The notes under the pieces are model-generated. The model saw nothing but the letters and a program-made list of their open reading frames with translations, did not search any database and was not told the origin of the DNA. Below, piece by piece: positions 55,608-64,000 of a DNA stretch of 64,000 nt (position 1 is the stretch's first letter; each line of letters starts with the position of its first letter). Origin of the DNA: Puniceibacterium sp. IMCC21224 (GTDB lineage: Bacteria; Pseudomonadota; Alphaproteobacteria; Rhodobacterales; Rhodobacteraceae); contig NZ_LDPY01000001.1 in assembly GCF_001038505.1 (NCBI RefSeq), positions 806,001 through 870,000 of the forward strand, given 5' to 3'. Position numbers and translations under genes: made by a program.

Positions 55608-56104
55608 ATGGCAGGCAATTTGAAGAAGTTCGTGAACCCCCGGTTCATCAAGACAATTGATCTGATCCTGATGAAGGCATTGCTGGTCCGTCACGAGGGC
55701 AATTTCACCAGCTTCTCTGTCGATCTGCTTGATCAGGAAGAGGATATTGCGCGGGGCGCGCTCCACGAGCTCCTGACGGGAGCCGAGGACAGTTATCCGG
55801 AAGGTCTGCGTGCCGATCTCCACCGGATTGCCGAACTGGGTGACAGACGTGGCCTCGAAGTCATCCAGACCCAGGCCGACCGTCAGGGCATCAATCTGTT
55901 TCCGGACATGAAGACCGGTGATGAGGATGCACCCAACAAGGCACATGATCCGAAACACATCGCGGTCCGGGTATTTCTGGAGCATCCCGACCTGTTCGAC
56001 GCGTCCGCCGATCACATGGCGATGCTCGCCGCTGATCGCCTGCACGAATACGCGGGACGGGAACGGGGCGCCACGATCGACCTGACAGAGGAGAAGGTTG
56101 GACT
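55608..56104 (+). pseudogene. Prophage hypothetical gene, 3' end removed by IS3 copy 2
   Basis: A frame beginning at ATG 55608 encodes about 165 native residues, after which it runs into the IS and stops at 56123. I do not recognise the protein. It starts MAGNLKKFVNPRFIKTI, has an acidic middle (DLLDQEEDIARGALHELL) and is predicted helical. The abrupt junction at 56105, with no target duplication, suggests a deletion at the IS end took its remaining part. Confidence 0.65.
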
Positions 56105-56167
56105 TGGACTTGTCGCGATTTAGTTCCGGTCTCTTTCGAGCGATATTCGCAATGAAGGAGACACAAA

Positions 56168-56443
56168 TTGGCACCAAGATACAGCGACGAGTTCAGACGT
56201 GATGCGGTTCGCATTGCAACAAGCAGTGGACTGACGCGACCTCAGATTGCGTCTGATTTAGGGGTTGGTGTTTCGACACTGAACAAGTGGGTTCAACACC
56301 ATCAGAATGATGACCTGATGTCCGGCCCGCATGAGGATGTGGAGAAGGAGAACGCCCGCCTTCGCAAAGAGAACCGGCTACTCCGCGAGGAGAGGGAAGT
56401 GTTAAAGAAGGCGACGATCTTCTTCGCAGGCCAAAAGGCGTGA
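56168..56443 (+). CDS. IS3-family transposase OrfA (copy 2)
   Basis: A 91-residue OrfA, identical to copy 1 except that residue 79 is Glu, the likely original since it preserves the coiled coil (REEREVLKK). It starts at TTG 56168 after GGAG and overlaps OrfB by four bases. Confidence 0.9.
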   Translation: MAPRYSDEFRRDAVRIATSSGLTRPQIASDLGVGVSTLNKWVQHHQNDDLMSGPHEDVEKENARLRKENRLLREEREVLKKATIFFAGQKA

Positions 56444-57297
56444 GGTTTGCCTTTATCGACACCTGGAAGAAGATCTGGCCCATTGAGTTTCTATGCCGCG
56501 TTTTGCGGGTAACTTCCCGTGGGTTTCGCGCCTGGAAGATCCGCCCTATCAGCCGAAGCCAGCGAGATGACATGGTGCTGTTGGCCCATATCAGAGAACA
56601 ACACCGCCTTAGCCTGCAAAGCTACGGCCGACCTCGCATGACGGAGGAACTGCGCGATCTCGGTCTTGTTGTCGGGCACCGCCGGGTAGGCCGGTTGATG
56701 CGTGAGAACGCGATCAAGGTTATTCGAACCCGTAAACATAAAGTCACGACTAACAGCAATCACGCCTTCAATGTCGCCCCCAACTTTCTTGATCAGGACT
56801 TCTCTGCTGATGGCCCAAACCAAAAATGGGCAGGGGACATTTCCTACATCTGGACGAGCGAGGGATGGCTGTATTTGGCAGTGATCATCGATCTTTACTC
56901 CCGCCGGGTCATTGGCTGGGCGGTCAGTAACCGGATGAAGCGGGACCTGGCCATCAAGGCATTAGACATGGCAGTAGGGCTGCGAAAGCCACCCAAAGGC
57001 TGTATCCATCATACGGATCGTGGCTCTCAATACTGTTCAGGTGACTATCAGAAAAGTCTGAAGCAGCATGGATTTCTGGTCTCAATGAGCGGCAAGGGAA
57101 ATTGTTATGACAATTCCATGGTCGAGACCTTCTTCAAATCTCTGAAAGCCGAACTGATCTGGCGTCAGAAATGGGCGACCCGCAGACAAGCAGAAGGAGC
57201 AATATTCCAATACATCAATGGGTTCTACAACCCGCGAAGACGGCATTCATCCCTTGGCGGGAAAAGTCCCTTGGCTTTCGAGAGACGGGCTGCCTAA
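56440..57297 (+). CDS. IS3-family transposase OrfB (copy 2)
   Basis: A 285-residue catalytic subunit with the same DDE positions as copy 1 (GDISYI, HHTDRGSQY, MVETFFKS). It ends FERRAA, three residues shorter than copy 1 because of a one-base difference near the stop. It should be active. Confidence 0.9.
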   Translation: MRFAFIDTWKKIWPIEFLCRVLRVTSRGFRAWKIRPISRSQRDDMVLLAHIREQHRLSLQSYGRPRMTEELRDLGLVVGHRRVGRLMRENAIKVIRTRKHKVTTNSNHAFNVAPNFLDQDFSADGPNQKWAGDISYIWTSEGWLYLAVIIDLYSRRVIGWAVSNRMKRDLAIKALDMAVGLRKPPKGCIHHTDRGSQYCSGDYQKSLKQHGFLVSMSGKGNCYDNSMVETFFKSLKAELIWRQKWATRRQAEGAIFQYINGFYNPRRRHSSLGGKSPLAFERRAA

Positions 57298-57336
57298 CAT
57301 GAGCTGAGAGACCGGAACTTTTGCGTGGCAAGTCCA

Positions 57337-57799
57337 CCTCAAGACCGAGCTTCTTCTTCAGCGCGCCGGACATGGCACCACGAACCGTATGTGACTGCCA
57401 TCCAGTTGCGACCATGATTTCCTCGATGGTCGCGCCGCCTTCAGCGCGGAGCATCTCGATCAGCTTTGCCTGTTTGGTCCCATTTCGACGCTGGACGGGT
57501 TCGCTTGCTCTATCGGTGGGGGCACTTTCGTTCGGTTCGTTGGTGATCCCGAGGACGCTGTAAGCTAGCGACGTGGAACGCAGGGTTATCGGCCCGCCCT
57601 TTTCGTCGTGCCGCCAGACCGTGTTCAGGTCCTTGGCTGCAATCTCCTCGATGAGCCCCTTCTTCAGGAGGCTCTTGCAGACATTGCCAACGGCGCCGCC
57701 CTTGAGGCTGGCGGTGACGGGGAACACTGCCCCGTCATCCCGCGCGCAGGCGGTGGACAGGATGATGGCTTGTGGGTCGGATAGCTGGATCTGGGTCAT
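57337..57799 (-). pseudogene. DUF3489 domain protein, 3' end removed by IS3 copy 2
   Basis: About 154 native residues remain, starting at ATG 57799 (MTQIQLSDPQAIILSTA). The DUF3489 part is at the end: KQAKLIEMLRAEGGATIEEI followed by MVATGWQSHTVRGAMSGAL and KKKLGLEV. The junction with the IS at 57336 falls right after this, so only the last 10-20 residues are lost and IS-derived codons replace them. The protein is a presumed HTH DNA-binding factor of prophage and mobile elements. Confidence 0.75.
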
Positions 57800-57890
57800 T
57801 GGTTTCTCCGGTGTTCGGGCAATGCAGGATGCGGCGCCTTCTACCGGATGAAGCCCGCAAGTGCGGGCCTGCGGGCTGACCGAGCCGAAT

Positions 57891-58118
57891 TCAGATCAGG
57901 CCGAGGTCTTTCAGACAGGCGGCTGCATCGATCAGCTGATCGGTCGGAACCTCGATGGTGATCGTCATGCTGTCGGCGTAGGCCCGGACATAAACGCCGC
58001 CATCGTCCATCAGGGCGCTTTCGATTTCGTCGAGGACCGTGGTGATACGGCTCCGGTCGAAATGATCGGGCAGCTTACGGATGGCAATGCGGACGATGCT
58101 GGTTTCCATGGCGCTCAC
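57891..58118 (-). CDS. Hypothetical prophage protein
   Basis: A 75-residue acidic protein that I do not recognise. ATG 58118 overlaps the stop of the upstream gene (ATGA). The pattern of alternating hydrophobic strands and helices (VRIAIRKLPDHF, VYVRAYADSMTITIEV) suggests a small alpha/beta fold. It is part of a two-gene minus-strand unit facing the DUF3489 gene. Confidence 0.6.
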   Translation of the reverse strand: MSAMETSIVRIAIRKLPDHFDRSRITTVLDEIESALMDDGGVYVRAYADSMTITIEVPTDQLIDAAACLKDLGLI

Positions 58119-58384
58119 TCCGCGTGCTCGCCTTCGCTGAAGGCGCTGTCGGTGATGCGCTTCAGGAGGCTGGCGTAATGCTCAAGGGTGTCGACATGGC
58201 CCCAGTTGATATCGTCGGGATGGGAGTTGAAATGCTCGTCGCTGAGGCTTGCCAAGCGGACGAGCATCTCGTCGATTTCGGCTTTCTTGCCGATGAAGGC
58301 GTTCAAGGCCGCCTCCTTGTTCCGCGCAGCCTTCTCGGCGCGCAGTTGATGGCGGGGCGTTGTCTGCGGGTTCAGGCGGGTCAT
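58115..58384 (-). CDS. Hypothetical prophage protein
   Basis: An 89-residue, mostly helical protein with a basic N-terminus (RHQLRAEKAARNKEAALNAF) and an acidic C-terminus. It precedes and overlaps the 75-residue gene by four bases. It is divergent from the small terminase gene across 111 bp, where promoters for both directions should lie. No function can be assigned. Confidence 0.65.
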   Translation of the reverse strand: MTRLNPQTTPRHQLRAEKAARNKEAALNAFIGKKAEIDEMLVRLASLSDEHFNSHPDDINWGHVDTLEHYASLLKRITDSAFSEGEHAE

Positions 58385-58495
58385 CGTGGCGGCTCCGTGG
58401 TGAGTTGCATCTTTTTCTTGAGACCACGTTCGCTCTGGTACGGAGGCCTATCAACTACATAAGAACATGATTTTGAATGATAATCGGAGCACGCA

Positions 58496-59056
58496 ATGGA
58501 GGGTCTGAGCGAGCGCCGGTATGCCGCCCGCGTCGGCCTTTCACGTGGTGCAATCCAGAAGGCCAAAGCGACAGGGCGGCTGGTTCTGTACGGCGATGGC
58601 AGCATTGACGCGGTGGCCAGCGATGCCTTGCGCGCCGAAGCGACCGATCCGTCGAAGACCCGGAAAGCGCCGCAGCCAAAACTCAAGCCTGTCCCGGAGG
58701 CGGCAGTGTCCGCAGTCGGCGAGACGCTCCGTGAACAGGGGTTAGCGGCGCCACAAATCGGCAGCGGCACCACGTTCCTGCAGGCCAAGACGGCGAACGA
58801 AGTGCTGAAGGCGCAGGAACGGCGCCTCCGGCTACAGAAGCTGAAAGGCGAGCTGATCGACCGGGCCCGCGCGTTGTCGCTGGTGTTCCGGCTGGCGCGG
58901 CAGGAGCGTGACGTCTGGGTCAACTGGCCGTCCCGAGCGGCGGCGTTGATGGCGGCCGATCTGGGCGTTGAGACCGCCGCGATGCAGAAAGTTCTGGAAA
59001 AACATGTCCGTGCCCAGCTCGACGATCTTGCCGAGATCAAACCCGATCTCCGGTGA
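58496..59056 (+). CDS. Phage terminase small subunit (Nu1-like)
   Basis: A 186-residue protein. The N-terminal HTH (LSERRYAARVGLSRGAIQKA, residues about 4-23) would bind the packaging site; the C-terminal helical half (VFRLARQERDVWVNWPSRAA, then DLGVETAAMQKVLEKHV) should contact the large subunit. Size and position just before the large terminase fit the Nu1 class. It overlaps the large subunit start by about 50 bases. Confidence 0.82.
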   Translation: MEGLSERRYAARVGLSRGAIQKAKATGRLVLYGDGSIDAVASDALRAEATDPSKTRKAPQPKLKPVPEAAVSAVGETLREQGLAAPQIGSGTTFLQAKTANEVLKAQERRLRLQKLKGELIDRARALSLVFRLARQERDVWVNWPSRAAALMAADLGVETAAMQKVLEKHVRAQLDDLAEIKPDLR

Positions 59057-60992
59057 TGCCGACGATGTACTGGATTTCGACGGCGCGGCAGAGATACTGC
59101 GTGCATGGGGCGCGGGCCTCACGCCCGATCCGGACCTGACCGTTTCCGAATGGGCGGATCGGCACCGAATGCTTTCGGGGCGCGCTTCGGCCGAACCGGG
59201 AAGGTATCGCACGGCGCGCACGCCCTACATGGCCGAGATCATGGACCGGCTGTCGCCTGGCGACCCGACCCAGCGGATCGTCTTTATGAAGGCGGCGCAG
59301 GTCGGCGCGACCGAGGCCGGGAACAACTGGATCGGCTTTGCGATCCACCAGGCGCCGGGCCCAATGCTGGCGGTCCAGCCGACGGTGGAATTAGCGAAAC
59401 GAAACTCGCGCCAGCGGATCGACCCGTTGATTGATGAAAGCCCGGAACTGCGCGAGCGGGTCAAACCGGCCCGATCGCGCGACGCGGGCAACACCATGCT
59501 GTCCAAGGAGTTTGCGGGCGGCATCCTGATCATGACCGGAGCGAACTCGGCCGTGGGTCTGCGCTCGACACCCGCGCGCTACATCTTCCTCGACGAGGTC
59601 GATGCCTATCCGGCCTCCGCTGACGATGAAGGCGACCCAGTCACGCTGGCCGAAGCACGATCATTGACCTTCGCCCATCGGCGCAAGGTGTTCCTGGTCT
59701 CGACGCCGACAATTCGGGGCCTGAGCCGGATCGAGCGGGAGTTTGAGGCCAGCGACCAACGCCGGTATTTCGTGCCATGTCCCCATTGCGGTCAAGAACA
59801 GTGGCTGAAGTTCGAACGCCTGCGCTGGCAAAAGGGGCGGCCGGAGACTGCTGAATATCACTGCGAGGGCTGCGAGACGCCTATTGCCGAACACAACAAG
59901 ACGGCGATGCTGGAGGCAGGCGAATGGCGCGCGACTGCGACGGCCGCCGATCCTGGCACTGTCGGCTATCATCTCTCGGCGCTCTATTCGCCGATCGGCT
60001 GGCTGAGTTGGGAGCGGATCGTGCGCGCATGGGACGCGGCGCAAGGGTCGGACGAGGCGATCAAGGCATTCCGCAATACGATCCTCGGCGAGACATGGGT
60101 CGAAACCGGCGAGGCGCCGGACTGGCAGCGCTTGGCGGACCAGCGCGAGACCTGGGGCGGAGGGACTGTTCCAGAGCGCGGCTTGTTCCTGACAGCCGGG
60201 GCCGACGTTCAGAAAGATCGCATCGAAGTCGATGTCTGGGCCTGGGGCCGCGGGCTGGAGAGTTGGCTGATCGATCACCTGGTCATTGAAGGCGGGCCCG
60301 GCGATCCGGCGTGCTGGCAGCAACTGGCCAACTTGCTCGGCCAGACATGGGTGCATGCTTCCGGTCAGAATATGACGTTGGCACGGCTGGCGATCGATAC
60401 CGGCTACGAAACCAGTGCTGTCTATGCCTGGTCACGACAGGTCGGCTTCGCGCAGGTGGCACCGGTCAAAGGCGTTGAAGGCTTCAACCGCTCGAGCCCG
60501 GTCACTGGCCCGACGTATGTGGACGCGACCATCGCAGGCAAACGGCTGCGGCGCGGTGCGCGGCTTTGGACGGTCGCCACGTCGACCTTCAAGACCGAGA
60601 CCTATCGCTATTTGCGCCAGGACCGGCCGACGCGGGAGGAAATCGAGGCTGGGCACCTTTGCCCGCCCGGAACGATCCATCTGCCAAACTGGGCTGACGG
60701 CGAGTGGCTGAAGCAATTCACGGCCGAACAACTGGTCACGGTGCGCACCAAACGCGGCTTTGCCCGGCTCGAATGGCAGAAGTTGCGCGAACGCAATGAA
60801 GCGCTTGACTGTCGGGTCTATGCCCGCGCCGCCGCGTGGATCCTTGGGGCCGATCGCTGGTCTGAGGCGCGTTGGGCCGATCTGGAAGCACAGGTCGGGA
60901 TCACAGCGGAGGACGGGGCGGGAAACACGACACCCGCTTCTCGGCGCGCGGGGCCACAGCGGCGAACCGTGCGCTCAAGTTATATGAGGTGA
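59004..60992 (+). CDS. Phage terminase large subunit (GpA family)
   Basis: A protein of about 662 residues that cuts and packages phage DNA. The ATPase region has FMKAAQVGATEAGNNWIG, near residue 95, and LDEVDAYPASADDEGDP as the Walker B-like part. A zinc-finger-like CPHCGQEQW and CEGCE pair lies in the middle, followed by the nuclease part with GADVQKDRIEVDVWAWG. ATG 59004 is a plausible start; the frame is open to 58968 and other starts exist. It is a lambda GpA-type terminase. Confidence 0.92.
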   Translation: MSVPSSTILPRSNPISGDADDVLDFDGAAEILRAWGAGLTPDPDLTVSEWADRHRMLSGRASAEPGRYRTARTPYMAEIMDRLSPGDPTQRIVFMKAAQVGATEAGNNWIGFAIHQAPGPMLAVQPTVELAKRNSRQRIDPLIDESPELRERVKPARSRDAGNTMLSKEFAGGILIMTGANSAVGLRSTPARYIFLDEVDAYPASADDEGDPVTLAEARSLTFAHRRKVFLVSTPTIRGLSRIEREFEASDQRRYFVPCPHCGQEQWLKFERLRWQKGRPETAEYHCEGCETPIAEHNKTAMLEAGEWRATATAADPGTVGYHLSALYSPIGWLSWERIVRAWDAAQGSDEAIKAFRNTILGETWVETGEAPDWQRLADQRETWGGGTVPERGLFLTAGADVQKDRIEVDVWAWGRGLESWLIDHLVIEGGPGDPACWQQLANLLGQTWVHASGQNMTLARLAIDTGYETSAVYAWSRQVGFAQVAPVKGVEGFNRSSPVTGPTYVDATIAGKRLRRGARLWTVATSTFKTETYRYLRQDRPTREEIEAGHLCPPGTIHLPNWADGEWLKQFTAEQLVTVRTKRGFARLEWQKLRERNEALDCRVYARAAAWILGADRWSEARWADLEAQVGITAEDGAGNTTPASRRAGPQRRTVRSSYMR

Positions 60993-60996
60993 ATTG

Positions 60997-61212
60997 ATGT
61001 CTACGATTGCCGAGCTCCGTGCCCGCCGCGAGACCTTGGCCGTTCAGCGTTCCTCTGGCGTGGCGCGTGTCAGTTACGACGGAAAGACGGTGGACTATCG
61101 CAGCGTCGCGGAAATCGACCGGGCCATCGAGGCGCTTGACCGCGAGATCGCGGCTGCTGAAGGACGGCGGATCGTTCGGCAGGTGCGTGTCACGACGACG
61201 AAGGGGCTCTGA
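60997..61212 (+). CDS. Phage head-tail joining protein (gpW-like)
   Basis: A 71-residue protein with two helices around a small beta hairpin (VARVSYDGKTVDYRSV), the gpW layout that plugs the portal before tails attach. ATG 60997 is taken (TTG 60994 also fits). It lies four bases after the terminase and three before the portal gene, the lambda order. Confidence 0.8.
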   Translation: MSTIAELRARRETLAVQRSSGVARVSYDGKTVDYRSVAEIDRAIEALDREIAAAEGRRIVRQVRVTTTKGL

Positions 61213-61215
61213 TCC

Positions 61216-62739
61216 ATGGGCCTGTTCGATCGCTTTCGCCGCCGGGTCCCCGGCGGTGCCGCCATTGTGTCCGCTCGCCTGGAAGGCGCGATGGCCAAGC
61301 GGCGCTTGCGGGGTTGGCAACCGCCGCTTGAAAACATCAATTCGCTGGTAGCCTCGGGTGGGCCTCGTCTCTTGGCGCGGTCGCGGGAACTGGTCGTCAC
61401 CAACGGCTATGCCGCCAATGCCTGCGAGGCGTTTGCTTCGAACATGATCGGCGACGGGATCAAGCCCTCGTCGCTGATCGCAGATGCGACGTTGCGTGAC
61501 AGCGTTCAGCAGCTCTGGCTCGCATGGACCGACGAGGCGGATGCCGACGGGTTGACCGATTTCTACGGCCTGCAGGCCATGGTGGCGCGGGAAATGTTTG
61601 TTGCGGGCGAATGCTTCGTGCGTCTGCGGCCCCGCCGGTCAGAGGATGGTCTGCTGGTGCCGCTGCAACTGCAGCTCCTGCAGTCGGAAATGCTGCCCTT
61701 CGAGAAGACGGAAACGTCGGGAAACGGCAATCGCATCCGTTGCGGGATTGAATTTGACGGCATCGGACGGCGCGTGGCCTATCACTTCCGGCGTCGCCAT
61801 CCGGGAGACAGCACCGACCAAGGGGCTGTGATCCCCGAGACGGTGCGCGTGCCAGCCGACGACGTTCTGCACATCTACCGCCCAATTGATGCAGGCCAGA
61901 TACGGGGCTTGCCTCATGTGGCTCCAGCCATGGTGCGGCTGTTTCTGCTGGACCAGTACGACGACGCCGAACTGGACCGGAAGAAGACGGCGGCGATGTT
62001 CGCTGGGTTCATCACCAAGACCGCGCCTGAAGACCCGATGATGGGTGAGGCCGAGGCCGATCTCGATGGCACCGCCATTGCGAGCCTCGAACCTGGCACG
62101 ATGCAAGTGCTGCTGCCGGGCGAGGATGTGAAGTTCTCGAGCCCTGCGGACGTTGGTGGCGGCTATGAGGCGTTTCAATATCGGACGCTCTTGTCGGTCT
62201 CGGCCTCGCTGGGGCTTCCCTATCATCTGGTCACCGGCGATGTGCGGCAGGCGAACTATTCAAGCTTGCGGGCCGAGCTGGTCGAGTTCCGGCGACGCAT
62301 CGGCCAGCTTCAGCATGGGGTGATGGCGCACCAGCTGTGTCGGCCGATCTGGCGGCGCTGGCTTGAGACGGCTGTGTTGTCGGGGGCGCTGGATATCGGC
62401 AATCCCGCCGTCGCGCGGCCGGTGCAATGGATCCCGCCACGCTGGGATTGGGTCGACCCGCTGAAGGACATCCAGGCGCAAGTGCTGGCCATGGAAGCGG
62501 GCATCACCTCGCGCCGGAAGGTGGTCGAGGCCACCGGCTATGACGTCGAGGAAGTGGACCGCGAAAATGCGGCAGATGCCAAACGCGTTGCCGATCTGGG
62601 GCTGAGCTACCGCGCGAGCCCCGGCGAAACACAGGGCGCGCGAGCAACGCCCGCCGCGCGGCCTGATCCTGGAGATGGCACAGGCGAAGACACAGGCGAC
62701 GGATCCGCCTCCACCGATCCCGCCACCGAACAGGAGTGA
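61216..62739 (+). CDS. Phage portal protein (lambda family)
   Basis: A 507-residue portal. It begins MGLFDRFRRRVPGG, has the family core (NPLIRRARELVVTNGY-like: ARSRELVVTNGYAANACEAF) and DVLHIYRPIDAGQIRGLP near the middle, then LSVSASLGLPYHLVTGDVR and the VEFRRRIGQLQ helix. It ends in an acidic, low-complexity tail. It forms the dodecameric channel at one head vertex and stands in the lambda gene order between gpW and the protease. Confidence 0.92.
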   Translation: MGLFDRFRRRVPGGAAIVSARLEGAMAKRRLRGWQPPLENINSLVASGGPRLLARSRELVVTNGYAANACEAFASNMIGDGIKPSSLIADATLRDSVQQLWLAWTDEADADGLTDFYGLQAMVAREMFVAGECFVRLRPRRSEDGLLVPLQLQLLQSEMLPFEKTETSGNGNRIRCGIEFDGIGRRVAYHFRRRHPGDSTDQGAVIPETVRVPADDVLHIYRPIDAGQIRGLPHVAPAMVRLFLLDQYDDAELDRKKTAAMFAGFITKTAPEDPMMGEAEADLDGTAIASLEPGTMQVLLPGEDVKFSSPADVGGGYEAFQYRTLLSVSASLGLPYHLVTGDVRQANYSSLRAELVEFRRRIGQLQHGVMAHQLCRPIWRRWLETAVLSGALDIGNPAVARPVQWIPPRWDWVDPLKDIQAQVLAMEAGITSRRKVVEATGYDVEEVDRENAADAKRVADLGLSYRASPGETQGARATPAARPDPGDGTGEDTGDGSASTDPATEQE

Positions 62740-62743
62740 CAAT

Positions 62744-63826
62744 ATGACAAGCTGGTATGCGATCCGCGCCCGGGGAACGGGTGCGGAAGTGGCGATCTAT
62801 GACGAGATCGGTGCCTATGGGGTCTCGGCGAAGGGGTTCCTTGCCGAACTCGGTGCACTGCCCGACGGGACGCCGGTCGATCTGCGGCTGAACAGCCCTG
62901 GTGGGTCAGTCTTCGATGCGGTGGCGATTTACAATGCGCTGAAGCGGCACGCGGGCACGGTCACGGTCTGGATCGACGGTATTGCCGCCTCGGCCGCGTC
63001 CTATGTCGCGATGGCGGGTGACGAGATCGTCATGCCGGAAAACGCGTTCCTGATGATCCACGACCCGTCGGGGTTGGCAATGGGCACGGCGGGCGACATG
63101 CGCGCCATGGCCGAGGCGCTGGACAAGATCGCGGGCAGCCTCGTTCGGGGATATGCCGCCAAATCCGGCAAGTCCAACGACGAGATTAAAGCGCTGATGG
63201 CGGCTGAGACCTGGTTCGACGCGGGTGATGCGGTGGCGGCGGGCTTCGCGGACCGGCAGGCGGACCCTGTGAGGATGGCCGCGCGCTTCGACATCGGCCG
63301 GTTCCGCAACGCGCCGCCCGACCTCGTCGAGGCCGTGGATGGCACAGACCAGGAGGGTGTTCCGACCCAGACGGAAGGCATTCCGATCGAAGGAGACCCA
63401 GAGACGGGCACGGACGCTCGCCGAGAGCCCGACCGCATCCAGGACGACGATGTCGAACTTGCCGACAGCACCGGCGAGACGGGCAGCGACGATGCGCTCG
63501 TCGAGCCCGGGGGGCAAGTTGAGGCCGACGATATGCTCCGCGCTTCGGCTCCGGATGGCGCACCGCCCGATCCCGCCGCAATCCGCGCCGAGGCGATCAC
63601 CCATGCCCGCGCTATCGTCGATCTTTGCCGCCTTGCAGGCCAGCTGCAGATGGCCGGGCGCTTCCTCAAACAGGACGCCAGCCTTGACGACGTCCGCATG
63701 GCCCTTCTGGCGGCAAAAGCCGAGGCCGAACCCGAGATCGTCGCCCATCACCCGCAACCCGGCCGGACCACGACGGCCCGCCCATGGGGCGAGATCGTCG
63801 CCCGCACCTTCAAGCTGAAAGGATAA
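62744..63826 (+). CDS. Phage head maturation protease (ClpP-like S14/S49)
   Basis: A 360-residue protein. The first 190 residues are a ClpP-like serine protease: LNSPGGSVFDAVAIYNAL, the catalytic serine in IAASAASYVAMAG and the histidine in MIHDPSG. The remaining part is acidic and Pro/Glu-rich, probably a scaffold or tether, and ends with KAEAEPEIV and a basic tail. ATG 62744 is preferred; the frame extends upstream into the portal gene. It would process head proteins during assembly. Confidence 0.9.
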   Translation: MTSWYAIRARGTGAEVAIYDEIGAYGVSAKGFLAELGALPDGTPVDLRLNSPGGSVFDAVAIYNALKRHAGTVTVWIDGIAASAASYVAMAGDEIVMPENAFLMIHDPSGLAMGTAGDMRAMAEALDKIAGSLVRGYAAKSGKSNDEIKALMAAETWFDAGDAVAAGFADRQADPVRMAARFDIGRFRNAPPDLVEAVDGTDQEGVPTQTEGIPIEGDPETGTDARREPDRIQDDDVELADSTGETGSDDALVEPGGQVEADDMLRASAPDGAPPDPAAIRAEAITHARAIVDLCRLAGQLQMAGRFLKQDASLDDVRMALLAAKAEAEPEIVAHHPQPGRTTTARPWGEIVARTFKLKG

Positions 63827-63830
63827 TTCC

Positions 63831-64000
63831 GTGACCACGCTCACCGAGACTACGCATCCCGGAGGATTCCTCGTCTGGGAAGCCTTCCGCGACTACACCC
63901 GCGAAACCGTCACCTTCGCCACAGGAACAGCGTTTGCCACGCTCGATCCGGGCACCGTGCTGGGCAAGATCACCGCGTCTGGCAAATACGCTGCCCATGA
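63831..64000 (+). CDS. Head decoration protein (gpD-like), 5' part
   Basis: Only 56 codons are in the window. Starting at GTG 63831, five bases after the protease stop, the reading TETTHPGGFLVWEAFRDYTR, then FATGTAFATLDPGTVLGKI and TASGKY closely resembles the N-terminus of lambda-type gpD trimers that stabilise the capsid. The gene runs off the right edge. Confidence 0.8.
   Translation, partial: MTTLTETTHPGGFLVWEAFRDYTRETVTFATGTAFATLDPGTVLGKITASGKYAAH

Larger units (their letters stand above)
56105..57336 (+). mobile_element. IS3-family insertion sequence, copy 2 (1232 bp)
   Basis: Nearly identical to copy 1 at 40061-41291, in the same orientation, with inverted ends starting TGGACTTG. There is no flanking duplication (GACT on the left, CCTC on the right). 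The left neighbour and right neighbour are two convergent genes, both missing their 3' ends, so the insertion was accompanied by a deletion. Confidence 0.9.

Overview
The window looks like the chromosome of a marine Rhodobacteraceae (Roseobacter-type) alphaproteobacterium. This is inferred from high GC, three-gene TRAP transporters, the divergent secA / ppiC-argJ-mutT pair, and the rimP-nusA-ylxR-infB operon. No rRNA gene is present, so the assignment rests on gene order and codon style.

Bases 1-13755 are a catabolic and uptake locus read left to right. It holds the end of one LysR regulator, a complete TRAP transporter (572-3427), a flavin reductase, a GlcD-like FAD oxidase, a class III CoA-transferase, a second LysR regulator, a second complete TRAP transporter (7971-10885), a GST, a carboxymuconolactone-decarboxylase-like protein, a LigI-like lactone hydrolase and an SDR dehydrogenase. 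Most genes overlap by a few bases, so it is probably one or two operons that import and degrade an organic acid, perhaps aromatic. The substrate cannot be read from the sequence.

Bases 13940-39590 are core genome: a hybrid histidine kinase with a degenerate first receiver; an alpha-2-macroglobulin / glycolipid-binding / PBP1C cluster; radC; a PstS-OmpA fusion; secA; the ppiC-argJ-mutT operon; and the transcription/translation operon rimP-nusA-ylxR-infB. That operon has a terminator with a possible alternative fold in its leader, and a strong terminator closes it after infB.

Bases 39600-57336 are an accessory region full of insertion sequences. It has two copies each of two IS3-family elements, a truncated third IS, decayed recombinase pieces, tRNA-Cys(GCA), tRNA-Ser(GCU), and a minus-strand operon encoding a ribbon-helix-helix protein, a cytosine-5 DNA methyltransferase, a MORC/MutL-like GHKL ATPase, a Z1-domain helicase-like protein and a PD-(D/E)XK (DUF4420-like) protein. 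This matches the MORC-type restriction-modification systems described by Iyer, Abhiman and Aravind (2008). One IS3-family copy, with a clean GGAC target duplication, has broken the ATPase gene near codon 9.

Bases 53124-64000 are a prophage-like element. It has a compact large serine recombinase module (small ORF, DUF2924, recombinase, HTH protein), several small unknown genes, and a lambda-type head module (TerS, GpA-type TerL, gpW-like, portal, ClpP-like protease, gpD-like decoration protein) that runs off the right edge.
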